A DNA stretch of 63,966 bases from Euryarchaeota archaeon TMED192 (GCA_002170775.2 NHIP02000002.1:44743-108708); one strand, 5' to 3'; positions 44,498 to 55,500 are shown, counted from the stretch's first letter. Notes: generated by a model not told the origin, from the sequence alone. A program made the numbers and translations.

Positions 44498-45934
44498 ATG
44501 GTAGAGGTTCGCCGCTGTGAGGTACTAGTTGTGGGAGGAGGCCCTGGAGGATATGTCGCCGGGATTCGATCAGCGCAATTAGGTCTCGACACAGTCATCG
44601 TAGAAGGTTCAAGATATGGCGGCACTTGTCTCATTAGAGGCTGCATCCCCTCAAAAGCAATCATACACGCAGCCGATCGTTTCGAATCTCTTTCCCAACA
44701 TGCAAATGAAGGCGGTCATATGGGGATCAGCGTCAATGAAGCCCCTTCCTTGAATATGAAAGACCTGGTCGGCTGGAAAGACAAGATCGTTGATCGGCTC
44801 AACAAGGGCGTAGAGTCGCTTCTCAAAACTGCAGGTGCAGAGGTCATCCATGGGTGGGCCACATTCACAGGCGCGAAAACATGCAGAGTCGAAATGGATG
44901 GCGATCAGGTGGACATCGAGGCCAACAATGTGATTCTAGCAACTGGCTCATCCCATATCGATCTCCCATTCATGCCGTGTGATGAAGAATTAATCTTGTC
45001 CAGTACAGGTGCACTTGATCTTCAGGAGTTGCCGGAGACTGCTGCTATCGTAGGCGGGGGTTACATCGGACTTGAACTAGGGTGCGCACTGGCAAAGCTA
45101 GGAACGAAAGTAACAGTGATCGAAGGCACGGGAGATGTCCTTGCAATGATGGATAAGGAGATTAGAAGGCCACTAGAGATATGGCTCAAGAAGCACGGTG
45201 TGGAAATATACCGAAATGCACTTGCGAGGGGCACTGAACAAATCGGGAGTGGCAAAGGGGGAAAAATCCGCCTCAAATACGAGATGAATGGGGAAAATCA
45301 TTCAATTGATGTCGATAAGATCCTAGTTACGGTCGGGAGAAAGGCAAATCTATCCGGTTGGGGCCTTGAAGAGACAGGCGTTCGATTGGGGCCTGATGGA
45401 CGTTTCATACGCACTGACAGAAAATGTAGAACCAACATTCCAGGAGTCTATGCGATTGGTGATGTGGCTGGCGAACCGATGCTCGCCCACAAGGCAAGCG
45501 CTGAAGGGGAGATGGTGGCAGAGATCATCTCGGGGCTCGATAGAGAATTCGACAATGTGGCGATACCTGCCATCGTGTTCACCGAACCTGAAATTGTCTC
45601 TGTTGGACTGAATCCGGATTCGGCAAGGAAAAGGGGAGAGGACATCATAACAGGGAAGTTTCCTCTGGCCGCTAATGGCCGTGCCTTGACTCTCGAAGCA
45701 GAGAAGACTGCTGGTTTCATCAGAGTAACGGCAAGGAAGAGCGATCATGTGATACTAGGCATACAGGCTGTAGGAAGCCATGTCGCTGAATTGCATGGTG
45801 AATTTGTTTTAGCTTTGGAAATGGGCGCTGTTCTCGAAGACATAGAAGGGACCATCCACGCCCATCCGACAATGACTGAGGCATTTCATGAGAGTGTTCT
45901 CAAGACTCTTGGGCATGCAATCCATTCAGCATGA
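44498..45934 (+). CDS. lpdA: Dihydrolipoamide dehydrogenase (E3)
   Basis: From the ATG at 44498 the protein has 478 residues. It has the FAD motif VVGGGPGGYVAG, redox disulfide Cys44-Cys49 (GGTCLIRGCIPSK), NAD motif VGGGYIGLELG, a second FAD contact (VYAIGDV), and the C-terminal HAHPTMTEAFHE with the catalytic His-Glu pair. It reoxidises the E2 lipoyl group. The frame is open 13 codons further upstream, but this would overlap E2; GAGG before 44498 supports the chosen start. Confidence 0.96.
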   Translation: MVEVRRCEVLVVGGGPGGYVAGIRSAQLGLDTVIVEGSRYGGTCLIRGCIPSKAIIHAADRFESLSQHANEGGHMGISVNEAPSLNMKDLVGWKDKIVDRLNKGVESLLKTAGAEVIHGWATFTGAKTCRVEMDGDQVDIEANNVILATGSSHIDLPFMPCDEELILSSTGALDLQELPETAAIVGGGYIGLELGCALAKLGTKVTVIEGTGDVLAMMDKEIRRPLEIWLKKHGVEIYRNALARGTEQIGSGKGGKIRLKYEMNGENHSIDVDKILVTVGRKANLSGWGLEETGVRLGPDGRFIRTDRKCRTNIPGVYAIGDVAGEPMLAHKASAEGEMVAEIISGLDREFDNVAIPAIVFTEPEIVSVGLNPDSARKRGEDIITGKFPLAANGRALTLEAEKTAGFIRVTARKSDHVILGIQAVGSHVAELHGEFVLALEMGAVLEDIEGTIHAHPTMTEAFHESVLKTLGHAIHSA

Positions 45935-45943
45935 ATCCGTCTG

Positions 45944-46642
45944 TTGAAATGCTTTGGCCCCTGTGCCATGATCATGCGTATTGCCAGAATGGTGCGTGGA
46001 GGCATCGTCGGATACGGCGATGCTGTTAGAACCATGAGTAAACTCCGTGACGAGCGGATTGACGACTTGATACCAGACACCATCCTATTTCTGGAGCATC
46101 CTGAAATTGTAACTATGGGCCCAAGGGCTCGAAAAGAAGGCGTTACGGCCGAGGGTTACTCAACCGTTGACGTGGACAGGGGCGGGGGGCTCACCTGGCA
46201 TGGTCCGGGTCAAATTGTGGTATATCCCATCATAAAATGGGATGAGGCGGAACGAGGTGTGCCTCAGATTGTCTCTAGGATCGAAGACTGGGTGATATCC
46301 GCACTTCACGATTGTGGAATCGAGGGGGAACGGAATGATGCTATGATGGGGGTTTGGGTCGATGATCACAAGGTTTGTTCCGTCGGGCTATCGTTCAGAC
46401 ATTGGGTTTCAAAACATGGACTTTCGATAAATATAGAGACACCTGGCGATAGGGTCGAGGATCTGGAATGCTGCGGATTGAATGCTGGCGTCACGACTTC
46501 ACTTCACAAACTCGGCCACACGCATGACTTGGAAGGCAGAACCATAGACAGAGAGAGGATCTCTGAGGCGCTGGTGCATACTGCTCCCGAGACTATAGGA
46601 AGAGTACTTTCGTCGTCCGAGGGATGGGACGTGATAGGATGA
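45944..46642 (+). CDS. lipB: Octanoyltransferase
   Basis: LipB moves octanoate from acyl carrier protein to the lipoyl domain. The 232-residue protein shows LEHPEIVTMGPRA, DRGGGLTWHGPGQIVVYPI, a lysine in DDHKVCSVG, VSKHGLSINI and CCGLNAGVTTSLHKLG with the active-site cysteine. ATGs at codons 9 and 11 are possible starts, since no ribosome site precedes the first. It lies 9 nt after lpdA and overlaps the next gene by 4 nt. Confidence 0.94.
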   Translation: MKCFGPCAMIMRIARMVRGGIVGYGDAVRTMSKLRDERIDDLIPDTILFLEHPEIVTMGPRARKEGVTAEGYSTVDVDRGGGLTWHGPGQIVVYPIIKWDEAERGVPQIVSRIEDWVISALHDCGIEGERNDAMMGVWVDDHKVCSVGLSFRHWVSKHGLSINIETPGDRVEDLECCGLNAGVTTSLHKLGHTHDLEGRTIDRERISEALVHTAPETIGRVLSSSEGWDVIG

Positions 46643-47823
46643 TTTCTGATCCATATGATGCTAGTAATAGATCTCTATGGGGTTTGAGAACTGAAATTGA
46701 TTTTCTTAATCATGGGTCATTCGGAGCTTGTCCTAAGGCAGTACTCAATCGGCAAATGGAACTTAGAGAAACGATGGAAATGGATCCAGTTGAATTCATC
46801 GATAATGTAGGTAGGGAGTTGTGGGCAGAGGCGCTTAATCGGCTATCTGACTTCATCAATGCGGATCCGGCTGGAATGGCATTCGTTACGAACGCCACCA
46901 CCGGGGTAAATACTGTTCTGAGGTCTTTGAAACTTGATTCGAGTGACAAGATTTTGGTTACTGATACCACCTATCAGGCCTGCAGAAATGCAGTAGATGA
47001 TGTCGTCCAGAGAAGTGGATGCGAAGTTACTGTCGCCCGCATACCTCTGCCACTAGATGACGAAGAAGAGATTGTTGAAGCGGTCCTGAGCATGGTTGAT
47101 GGCAGGACTCGTCTAGCCCTGATTGACACGGTATCTAGCCCTACAGGCATAAGAATGCCCTTTGAGAGACTCGTAAGAGACCTTCAGAACCTAGGTATTG
47201 ACGTACTTCTCGATGCTGCTCATGGCCCGGGATTGTTGCCTCTAGATATCAATGTCCTAGGTGCAGCATATGTGACGGGTAATTGCCACAAGTGGCTATG
47301 CACCCCCAAGGGCTCTGCATTCTTGCATGTTCGAGAGGACAAGCGATCAATGAGGCCTCTGGTCATCAGCCATGGAGCAACTCTTCCAGAATCGATGGGT
47401 AGCCGATTCAGACTCGAGTTTGATTGGACTGGGACTCTTGACCCCACGCCATGGATGTGCATACCTGCCGCGATAGACTACCTTGCATCCATATCGCCGG
47501 GAGGCTGGAAGGGGATTATGGAGAGGAATCGGAATTTAGCCCTAAGGGCCAGGTCCCATATAATCTCTGAAGTTGGACTTGAACCTCTATGTTCAGAAGA
47601 TTTTGTTACATCCATGGCTGCATTCATTATTCCGGGATCGCCATTTTTCCCTGATGTGGACCCTCTGCACACTCGTCTACTAGAAAAACACGGCATACAG
47701 GTACCTGTCTTAGGATGGCCGCCCCATAATCAGAGATATTTGAGAATCAGCGCTCACCTTTACAACAGTATCAACCAATATGAGAGACTTGCTGAAGTAC
47801 TGAAGTCCGAGCTCCGGCCTTGA
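46639..47823 (+). CDS. Class V aminotransferase, isopenicillin-N-epimerase-like
   Basis: This 394-residue PLP enzyme begins FLNHGSFGACPKAVL, typical of the isopenicillin N epimerase/cysteine desulfurase-like branch. It has VTNATTGVNTVL, the PLP-contact DAAHGPG and the lysine in GNCHKWLCTPKGSAFL. The substrate is unknown. It follows lipB with an ATGA overlap at 46639-46642. A cysteine desulfurase-type role feeding sulfur to LipA is conceivable from context, but the closest pattern is the epimerase group, so this is only a suggestion. Confidence 0.85.
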   Translation: MISDPYDASNRSLWGLRTEIDFLNHGSFGACPKAVLNRQMELRETMEMDPVEFIDNVGRELWAEALNRLSDFINADPAGMAFVTNATTGVNTVLRSLKLDSSDKILVTDTTYQACRNAVDDVVQRSGCEVTVARIPLPLDDEEEIVEAVLSMVDGRTRLALIDTVSSPTGIRMPFERLVRDLQNLGIDVLLDAAHGPGLLPLDINVLGAAYVTGNCHKWLCTPKGSAFLHVREDKRSMRPLVISHGATLPESMGSRFRLEFDWTGTLDPTPWMCIPAAIDYLASISPGGWKGIMERNRNLALRARSHIISEVGLEPLCSEDFVTSMAAFIIPGSPFFPDVDPLHTRLLEKHGIQVPVLGWPPHNQRYLRISAHLYNSINQYERLAEVLKSELRP

Positions 47824-47859
47824 GCAACCATTGAAGTCAGAACACGAAATCGGAAATTC

Positions 47860-48432
47860 ATGCCCTCAGCTGTAATAGCCATAACTGGAGCCTCGGGATC
47901 GCGGTATGCGGTCAGGCTGATTCAGATTCTCGTAGACTCAGGTTGGGACATCTTTCTCACAGTTACAAGGGAGGGGGCGATCAACCTTGATCTCGAGTGT
48001 GGAGTCACGCCGAAACAACTGGCTGAAGAGTACGGCGTTAATCTGGAAGCGAATCAGAATCTGGCCGCTAGGTCCGCTTCAGGTTCTGCCAAATTCGATG
48101 CCTATGTCATCTGTCCGGCGAGTGGTACGACCATTGGGAAAATCGCTGCAGGAATCTCTGATAACCTGGCCACAAGGTCTGCCCTTGTGGCACTCAAGGA
48201 AAGAAGAAAGCTGATTTTGGTACCAAGGGAGACGCCCGTTGCAACACCTCATCTGGAAGCTATGGCTAAGCTCTCCTCATGGGGCGTTGTGATTCTTCCA
48301 GCATCGCCCGGATTCTACAAGAATCCAGAAAGTATTGAGGATTTGATTGACTTTGTCGTTGCAAGGATACTAGATCAGCTCGATGTTGAACATGAAGTTG
48401 GAAGTCGATGGACTGGAAAGGAAGTAAGTTGA
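47860..48432 (+). CDS. ubiX: UbiX-type flavin prenyltransferase
   Basis: UbiX joins a dimethylallyl group to FMN to make the prenylated flavin used by UbiD decarboxylases. The 190-residue length is standard. The FMN site ITGASGSRYAVRLI, CPASGTTIGKIAAGISDNL and the later LVPRETPVATPHLEAM are conserved. It is the last gene of the lipoate operon, 36 nt after the aminotransferase. No ubiD is in the window. Confidence 0.93.
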   Translation: MPSAVIAITGASGSRYAVRLIQILVDSGWDIFLTVTREGAINLDLECGVTPKQLAEEYGVNLEANQNLAARSASGSAKFDAYVICPASGTTIGKIAAGISDNLATRSALVALKERRKLILVPRETPVATPHLEAMAKLSSWGVVILPASPGFYKNPESIEDLIDFVVARILDQLDVEHEVGSRWTGKEVS

Positions 48433-48478
48433 ACATCAGTCAGCAAGTATTGAACTGTTGACTTCCTACGCCGGAGGC

Positions 48479-51400
48479 ATGAGGGGAGCATCGGCGCTGT
48501 TGATGGCGGCCCTCCTCGTTCTCACCCTGCCAACACTTGCTATTCAGGAAGAAATGAGAGAAATGGGGGGAGTGGGCGGCTTCTGGACTGACACAGCGAT
48601 GTGTGATATCTGTATTAATGAAATAATGGCGAATCCCTCAGGGTCAGAGCAAGGAGAATACCCTAACGGCGAATGGGTAGAGATAGCCAATATCGGAGAA
48701 ACTCCAGTTTCACTCGAGGGATGGTATCTTGAAGATCAAGGAGGATGGATACACTACATCAATGAGTCGACATGGATCGGTTTCTCGGAACTTCAAGAAT
48801 CGTGGGTGATCAACTCTGGGAGCTATATTCTAGTTGCTGAAAATAATGTGGGAACCCTCAAACTCAATAATGGACAAGAGGTAATTTTTCTGAAGGACTC
48901 GGAAGGCACAACCATACATAGGGTCACAATTGAAGATTCGAAGTCTGGTGTCTCCAAAATTAATAATGTTGGATTCACCGGCGACGATTCCTTTATCGAT
49001 TCCGAGGCCTCTACCCCCGGGGGAGACAATAATATCGAACCCATTAGCTATTCAGGAGGCTCTGACCTTTTGTTTACTCGGATAATGCCTGTTGGGATTA
49101 GTGATCATGAGGCTGACTGGCTAGAAATTCAGAACGTAGGTGACAGCGCAATCGACATGTCTGGTTGGAGTATATCTCGTAATCGTTCGTTCACGCCGCC
49201 GTGGACATCCCCTTGGGTGTCCACATTCCGGGACATATCGATATCCCCGGGAGAACGAATCATACTCACATCCGAACCATCTAGCCTTCCAGACTGGTTG
49301 AGTGACAGGATAGTCGATGGAGAGGTGGCAATGGATACCATGCCTAGACTGTTAGATTCAGGGACTGCTCTTCAACTCCTTAGTCCCAATGGGACTATCA
49401 TTGACACATTGGTATACGATGGAGGTAATGCTGAGATCTCGGAATGGAACGGCCCTTCAGTATCCGTCAGAGGGGATGGCAGTGCTGGACTGGTACTGAT
49501 GAGAGGGGATGGTTGCACGAATCTCCCCGATACGAACTCGGCTGATGATTGGGAGGTTAGGACTTTCAGGGTGGGGGCATCCCTGTTTTGTGCGGACAGT
49601 CCAGTGACTTCAGAAGCAACAGATGGAGCGTGGGCTTCTATTGGTCCTGACGGGACCCTCGGCGATTTGATTGGATGGATAGATGGTTCAGAGACAACAT
49701 TGCACATACATATTTACGAATTTCTGAGCCCAGATGTCACTCACGCTATACTACGTGCTATTCAGAGAGGGGTCGATGTTACCATCCTCCTTGAAGAGGG
49801 GATCTTGGATTCTAACTCAGTCGACGTGTCTCAGAAAGGACATGCAAATGCCCTGCACAATGCTGGTGCAAATGTGCTATGGATGGTCGATCCCATCGGA
49901 ATGTCTTCGCCATATACGTACATTCACAGCAAGATAGCTGTAAGGGATGATACAGGGATATGGATTTCTTCTGGCAATATGAAGGATTCAAGCCTCCCTC
50001 CCGAGGGTGATTCGGGAAATAGGGAATGGTCCCTGTTCATTGAGTCCCCGATCATTGCCGCTAAGCTCTCAGACTGGATGTCTTGGGACGAGAATACGGA
50101 TCAAAGATATACGAAGCCACATGGATCGTGGGCATTGCCGCCAGATGATTGGTCGCTTCCAAATCCGAGTGGCACAGTTTCAATCGACCCGAGCCTGACT
50201 AACTCGGATGCATCGCCTGGATTCAGAGCTCTTCCAATCATCTGTCCGGATCATTGTCTAACAGAAATAATAGATTCTATCAACAAATCTGAAGAGACGC
50301 TTTACATCTCTGCCCAGTATCTTGATGTAGACTGGTACTGGGGTTTTAGCGATACGAATCCCTTGCTAGACTCGATAAGGTCGGCTGCAGAGAGGGGGGT
50401 CTCGGTTAGGCTTCTCATGAATGCATTCTATGCCGACGAGGAGACCTGGGGCTTGGTAGAACTCGTAAATGCAGAGTGGAATGAAACTGAAGGTTTAGAT
50501 GCAACAGCGCGATTAATGTCATCTTCAGACTCCATAACAAAACTGCACAATAAAGGCATGATTGTGGATGGTGAGACAGTGCTCGTTGGGAGTATCAATT
50601 GGGGTTCAAGTGCGATGCTGAGAAATCGTGAACATGGAATTCTGATTATGGATTCTGATTTAGCATCGATTTACACCTCTTCATTCGAGAATGACTGGAA
50701 CAGAGTTGACGAAAGAACTGACAGCGACGGAGATACTCTTCCCGACTTATGGGAATCTATCAATGGACTGAATCGTCATCGCGCAAGTGTAGCAGGAACT
50801 GCTCTTTCAGAACAGTCTCTGGATCCCGATGAGGATGGTCTTGATAATCGAAAGGAGTTCCTACTAGGGGGCGATCCGATGAATGAGGATACTGATGGGG
50901 ACTGTATCAAGGACGGTGATGAGTGGGAGTTTGCTGCGAGCGTATTGAGGCCTGAGTCGGCTGCCATAATCTCAGAAGACGTTGATCAAGACGGGATTCC
51001 TGACGGCGAGGAATTTGGTTGCACTGTAGAGGCAGAAGTCCAAGAAGAGGAAGAGGTGGAGAACAACACGATAGATCCAATAGTGCCAGAAGATGATGAT
51101 GATGGATTCGTGAATCTTAGAGAAGATCCACTTTCAGCTCCTGGGGCGAAGATGCTACTTGGCCTGACGGTCATCGCTGCAGTCTTTCTCGCGCTAGCAG
51201 GGGCCAGCATGCTCAGGAAGCCGAAAACTAAGGCTAAGACGATGCTGATAGATGATGAAGGATACAGGTTCGGAGATGATCCTGAAGGTGCCATCCTTGC
51301 AGGTACTCGATTCGATAGGTCCGTAGAAGACGCTCGTGAAAGGACAACTGGTCGAAACGATGGCAAGCATGGAGAAATAGTTCTAGATGGATTTGGGTTC

Positions 51401-51493
51401 GAGAAGATGGGTCGCGACGAAGTTCAATGGAGGCTCGATGCTGGCGCGACTATCGAGGATCTCCGAAATGAGGTCGAGGAGGGCGAGCCCTGA
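48479..51493 (+). CDS. Surface protein with lamin-tail and twin phospholipase D domains
   Basis: From the ATG at 48479 the protein has 1004 residues; a TTG at 48458 is less likely. A signal peptide (SALLMAALLVLTLPTLA) is followed by two lamin-tail-like domains (ICINEIMANPSG and GEWVEIANIGETPVSLEGW; ADWLEIQNVGDSAIDMSGW). Two phospholipase D-like halves follow, with His483 in YIHSKIAV and His690 in LHNKGMIVDGETVLVGSINW. Calcium loops (DSDGDTLPD, DPDEDGLDN, DVDQDGIPDGEE), a membrane helix (~890-912) and a ~90-residue cytoplasmic tail complete it. It is probably a cell-bound extracellular nuclease or phosphodiesterase. The downstream gene's ATG overlaps its stop by one base. Confidence 0.9.
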   Translation: MRGASALLMAALLVLTLPTLAIQEEMREMGGVGGFWTDTAMCDICINEIMANPSGSEQGEYPNGEWVEIANIGETPVSLEGWYLEDQGGWIHYINESTWIGFSELQESWVINSGSYILVAENNVGTLKLNNGQEVIFLKDSEGTTIHRVTIEDSKSGVSKINNVGFTGDDSFIDSEASTPGGDNNIEPISYSGGSDLLFTRIMPVGISDHEADWLEIQNVGDSAIDMSGWSISRNRSFTPPWTSPWVSTFRDISISPGERIILTSEPSSLPDWLSDRIVDGEVAMDTMPRLLDSGTALQLLSPNGTIIDTLVYDGGNAEISEWNGPSVSVRGDGSAGLVLMRGDGCTNLPDTNSADDWEVRTFRVGASLFCADSPVTSEATDGAWASIGPDGTLGDLIGWIDGSETTLHIHIYEFLSPDVTHAILRAIQRGVDVTILLEEGILDSNSVDVSQKGHANALHNAGANVLWMVDPIGMSSPYTYIHSKIAVRDDTGIWISSGNMKDSSLPPEGDSGNREWSLFIESPIIAAKLSDWMSWDENTDQRYTKPHGSWALPPDDWSLPNPSGTVSIDPSLTNSDASPGFRALPIICPDHCLTEIIDSINKSEETLYISAQYLDVDWYWGFSDTNPLLDSIRSAAERGVSVRLLMNAFYADEETWGLVELVNAEWNETEGLDATARLMSSSDSITKLHNKGMIVDGETVLVGSINWGSSAMLRNREHGILIMDSDLASIYTSSFENDWNRVDERTDSDGDTLPDLWESINGLNRHRASVAGTALSEQSLDPDEDGLDNRKEFLLGGDPMNEDTDGDCIKDGDEWEFAASVLRPESAAIISEDVDQDGIPDGEEFGCTVEAEVQEEEEVENNTIDPIVPEDDDDGFVNLREDPLSAPGAKMLLGLTVIAAVFLALAGASMLRKPKTKAKTMLIDDEGYRFGDDPEGAILAGTRFDRSVEDARERTTGRNDGKHGEIVLDGFGFEKMGRDEVQWRLDAGATIEDLRNEVEEGEP

Positions 51494-52569
51494 TGGGGCG
51501 CATACGCCATATTGATTGGATGAAAGGCATAGCCATACTTTTCATGGTCCAAGTTCACACTGCCGCAGTAGTGCCTCCAACGGGAATCAATGTCGGCCAC
51601 CACCCACTGGCGTTCCTGGCAGCAGCACTAGGGGGAATGGCTGCTCCGTTGTTTGTCACGATGTCGGGTTGGGGTGTCCATGCGAGTGCGAAGAGAAAGG
51701 GAAGAGAAGGGAGCGATTGGATAGCATGGATGGCGCCAAGAGTATCGATACTATTTTTGTGCCAGATATTGGTTAATGCCCTATTTAACGAAAATCACGG
51801 AGGCAGATTCGAGATACTGACCCCAGGCATACTCACGCTGTTTGGTGTATCTGCAATATTGATGCCCGTGTTATCAAAGATTGGGACGTTCTCGAGAGGT
51901 GTTCTGATGATTCTGTTTATTCTAGCGCCTTCCATGTTGGGGGGACATGCTGGCCCAGAATGGTCATGGAGTACCCGGATACACTCTGATGGGCTCGCAG
52001 AGTGGTTTGAACGGCTTCTGATCAATGGTACGTATCCAGCCATACCCTGGCTATCGTATACCATACTAGGTAGCCTGATTGCTGATTTGAAGGAGGATGT
52101 TTTGAACAGGAAGAGAATGTTCTTTGTCGGTTTGATATTTACGTCCTACACTGTGCTGGCATCCATCACTCAGAATGAAACTTGGGCCCTTACCGAGGGC
52201 GATGCAATCCTCACATTTTTCCCAGCCAACTCTGAGTTCGTCATTGTAAGCGCGACATTCGTAATCCTTCTACAGATGATTTTGGATAGAGTGGAAAATA
52301 ATCCGGAAGAGGTGACTGTAGGGAGAATCATGAGGAGGCTGGAACCCGCGGGAAGGCTGAGTTTGACCATCTATGTGGGACATTTCGCATTACTTGGCGC
52401 CTTTGTCGCAATGTTTGGGAGAGGTTCATTCCCACTCGAGGTCTCATTTGCATTAACGGTGATTCACATGATTGTCTGGATACCGATATCAATAGCCCAT
52501 GAACGAATTGCACCCAACTACAGCCTTGAACAAGTGATACGCATCATGAGCCGGAAGTTGTCCAGGTGA
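51493..52569 (+). CDS. Multi-pass membrane acyltransferase (DUF1624/HGSNAT-like)
   Basis: The product is 358 residues with about ten hydrophobic segments. The N-terminus RHIDWMKGIAILFMVQVH is the hallmark of the heparan-alpha-glucosaminide N-acetyltransferase-like and acyltransferase-3-like families, in which the His after the first helix is thought to be catalytic. Another conserved phrase, GRLSLTIYVGHFALLG, lies near the end. It probably moves an acyl group across or onto envelope sugars; the substrate is unknown. The start overlaps the stop of the phospholipase D surface gene (TGATG), and its end overlaps the convergent M60 gene by 26 nt. Confidence 0.82.
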   Translation: MGRIRHIDWMKGIAILFMVQVHTAAVVPPTGINVGHHPLAFLAAALGGMAAPLFVTMSGWGVHASAKRKGREGSDWIAWMAPRVSILFLCQILVNALFNENHGGRFEILTPGILTLFGVSAILMPVLSKIGTFSRGVLMILFILAPSMLGGHAGPEWSWSTRIHSDGLAEWFERLLINGTYPAIPWLSYTILGSLIADLKEDVLNRKRMFFVGLIFTSYTVLASITQNETWALTEGDAILTFFPANSEFVIVSATFVILLQMILDRVENNPEEVTVGRIMRRLEPAGRLSLTIYVGHFALLGAFVAMFGRGSFPLEVSFALTVIHMIVWIPISIAHERIAPNYSLEQVIRIMSRKLSR

Positions 52570-55500
52570 TTGGCCCGAACCATATTTGTCCATTGGAATT
52601 TGATGCCTTTATCCTTGCATAATACGTGGTGGAGGGAGATAGCTCTTCCAATAGAGTGCTTGCAGAGCCGACCTGTGCAGTACCCCGATATTCCGAGGAA
52701 GGCCATGATGATTCAGAATCCCCATGATCAGAATCCCCATAATAAACTGTGATTTGGGCGTCCGTCCCGTTATCATAAACATCCCACAACAAATTTGCAG
52801 AGGTACTCGTGACATAGGACGTGGACATATTGCGTATGATGGAGTCGAATACGACATAGTTGCCTCTCACAGGATCATCGACCCATACAGGGAGGTGAAG
52901 TAGGGACTCATGTGTTTCATTCGTGAGTGGGAATCCCCATGCTTCATGATATGGTGCTAGATTGTAGCCAGATGTGTCGGATAAGTGTACCACCCATGCA
53001 TTGAATTCTTCCTGATCCGTGTAGGGCACCTCCGAATTAGGGAGGTTGTAGTAGACTGTCAGCGCATCTGTGATCGGCGCCCACCCCCATTCCTCTTTGA
53101 TGATCAGGTATGTGTCTAATGCGACCCAGACTGACCAGTCGCCAATATCAGCACCGCTTCCGAAATAATTGGTCATTCTCTGGTGCCTCTGTTCGGGAGT
53201 AGTAGCACTATGGCCGCTGATGCCAACAAGTTCCTCCATCAGGTAAACACTGGCAAAGTTACATCCAGTTTCAGTCGTCCCAGGAAGTGTCGAGGGCATC
53301 CACTGATGATTGTGGCCGAGCTCGTGAAACATGCCCCAGTCACCTTCAGATTCCATGTGTGAAAGATCGACTGCGCCGCTTGCAGAAGCCAGGTGGGCCA
53401 TGAATGGGTATCCTGAATGCATCCATCCTGCTGAAATCTGGACGTCGAAGACAGCTCGCTCGATTCTTGGCCATGGAGTGAATCCATACAGATCGTGTTC
53501 CATCTCCAAAGCCTGTTCCCAGAAGTCCATCAGATCCCCGGGATTGTCGAGAGTTCGAATCTCGGACGAGGGAACAGACATGATGAACTGGTCGCTTGAC
53601 ACCTCGGCCCATGGTGCTGGGTAGTCCCTGATCGATTGCCAATCTGAAGATGAGGTCTCTCCATGCTCATATTTGGGTGCCTTGACCGCCCCATCGAAAT
53701 TTATCCATGTGGAGCCTAGGGGGTCTTCAGGGGGAACTGCCAGATATATCGGGCCACCAAATGCATTGGCAATTGAAATATTGGCACTTTCTATTGCAAA
53801 TGAACGTACTATCGAGGGGAATCGGTAAATCGTGGATTTATGCCAAAGAGTGTCGCTGTGTACCCCTACTTGCAACATTGCGCCCGAATCTATCAAATCA
53901 GGGGGAATCGTAGCGAAGACTTGCTCCCCAGGCGGAGCGTATAGGCCAGTGGAAAGGAGTATCATCGAACGAGCATTTGAGTAACCGAACTGAGATGGCA
54001 GACCTGTCTGATTAGAGTGAAACGTGATGTTTTCCTGTATTCGCGGCGAGGATGGCTGGATGACACCAGGGAATTCAACATGACTTGGATGAGAGGGGAT
54101 GAGACTCGGAGGCATCACAGATATGATTCCGGATTCTATCGAGAGTATTGTATCCCCCAAGGGATCCTGCCCAAACTCGTGGCCGTATTGCGCATCGATT
54201 ATCGTCCAACCCGAGGAGTTCACTACGTGGTGAAGTCTTGACCAAAAATCGGGATAGTCGTACGGTACAAAGGAGATCAGTGGACTGAGGCATATTCCGA
54301 TTGTGGTTGCTTGTTGGTCGCTCAGCGTAATCGTTCCATAGGAATGTTCCATAATAGATTGAGCGGCATTCCAAGGCGTCATCAAGGGGTCATTGCCCCA
54401 GTCAAACCTCACATTCTCACCTCCCTGTCCATGGCTAGAAGACACGAGCAATCCGGTGTGAGTGGCGATTCTATTTCCAGGATATTCATGGGCTACATCA
54501 TCATTGGAATAAGACCAGTACCACGAATGGCCACCCATGATTAATCCGCCTCCATCCGATACAAACTGAACTATGGCTGCATTATCCCCTGAATCATATC
54601 CGTTCCAGAATTCTGCTATCAAACAGTCGAGTCCTGAAAGGTCGTCTGGATGCGCGCTGCTTGTTGAATGGCCCTCCGCCTCTAGCTCATCGGAGAACGT
54701 GTCGAATCCAGCACCTGTCGCTAATCCCACTTCTGCGTTCTCCCCGCATGCCCATGCGACGGCCCTAAGTGCGAAATCAAGTGCATCCTCGTTGGAAGTC
54801 AGATCGACCCATGACTCGTGGCCATAACCTATCATCTTACCACGCCCTACGTGCGATCCTGATATCACTGGGAGATCGTCCGGCCCGGCAACTGCTATGG
54901 GGAATGAATAGGGGCCCACAGGAAGAATCGATGAAGCATATCCGGGGTAATCGACGGAGCCTATGCCATAGGAAAGATCTGACTGATCTTGTTGGGTATC
55001 AATAACTGACAGCCATACTCTTTGCTGCAAAGAGCCTCCGGAATTGTTCGCCCAGAGAGAATGAAATGTCCAGGGGTGGCGCTCCACGGGAATGCCTTCT
55101 ATCGTTCCATTGGAGAGGAATTGCAGACCATCCGGGAGAGGTGGGTCTGATTCCCATGATTCGATGGTCGGACCTGCGTTGGAGGGGGTTATCGAAACAT
55201 GGGTATTGACTCGGAGGGGTATCTCGAAGGAAGGCCATTGTATACCGGATGGAGGCGATATCTTCACCTCGATGTAAATCGTAGCACTCGTTGAGCCACC
55301 TGAATTAGACGCAGATACCGTGTATTCCCTCGAGTCAGATACGCTTGCAGGAGTTCCCGATATCTCCCCCGTAAGTGAATTAATGCTGATTCCCGGAGGT
55401 GGATTTGGTTCAATGGACCAATGATCGACCACACTCGGAGTCGTTGGGGACATACCACTCATAGGAACTCCCACTCTCAAGAGAAGACTAGATTCGGGGT

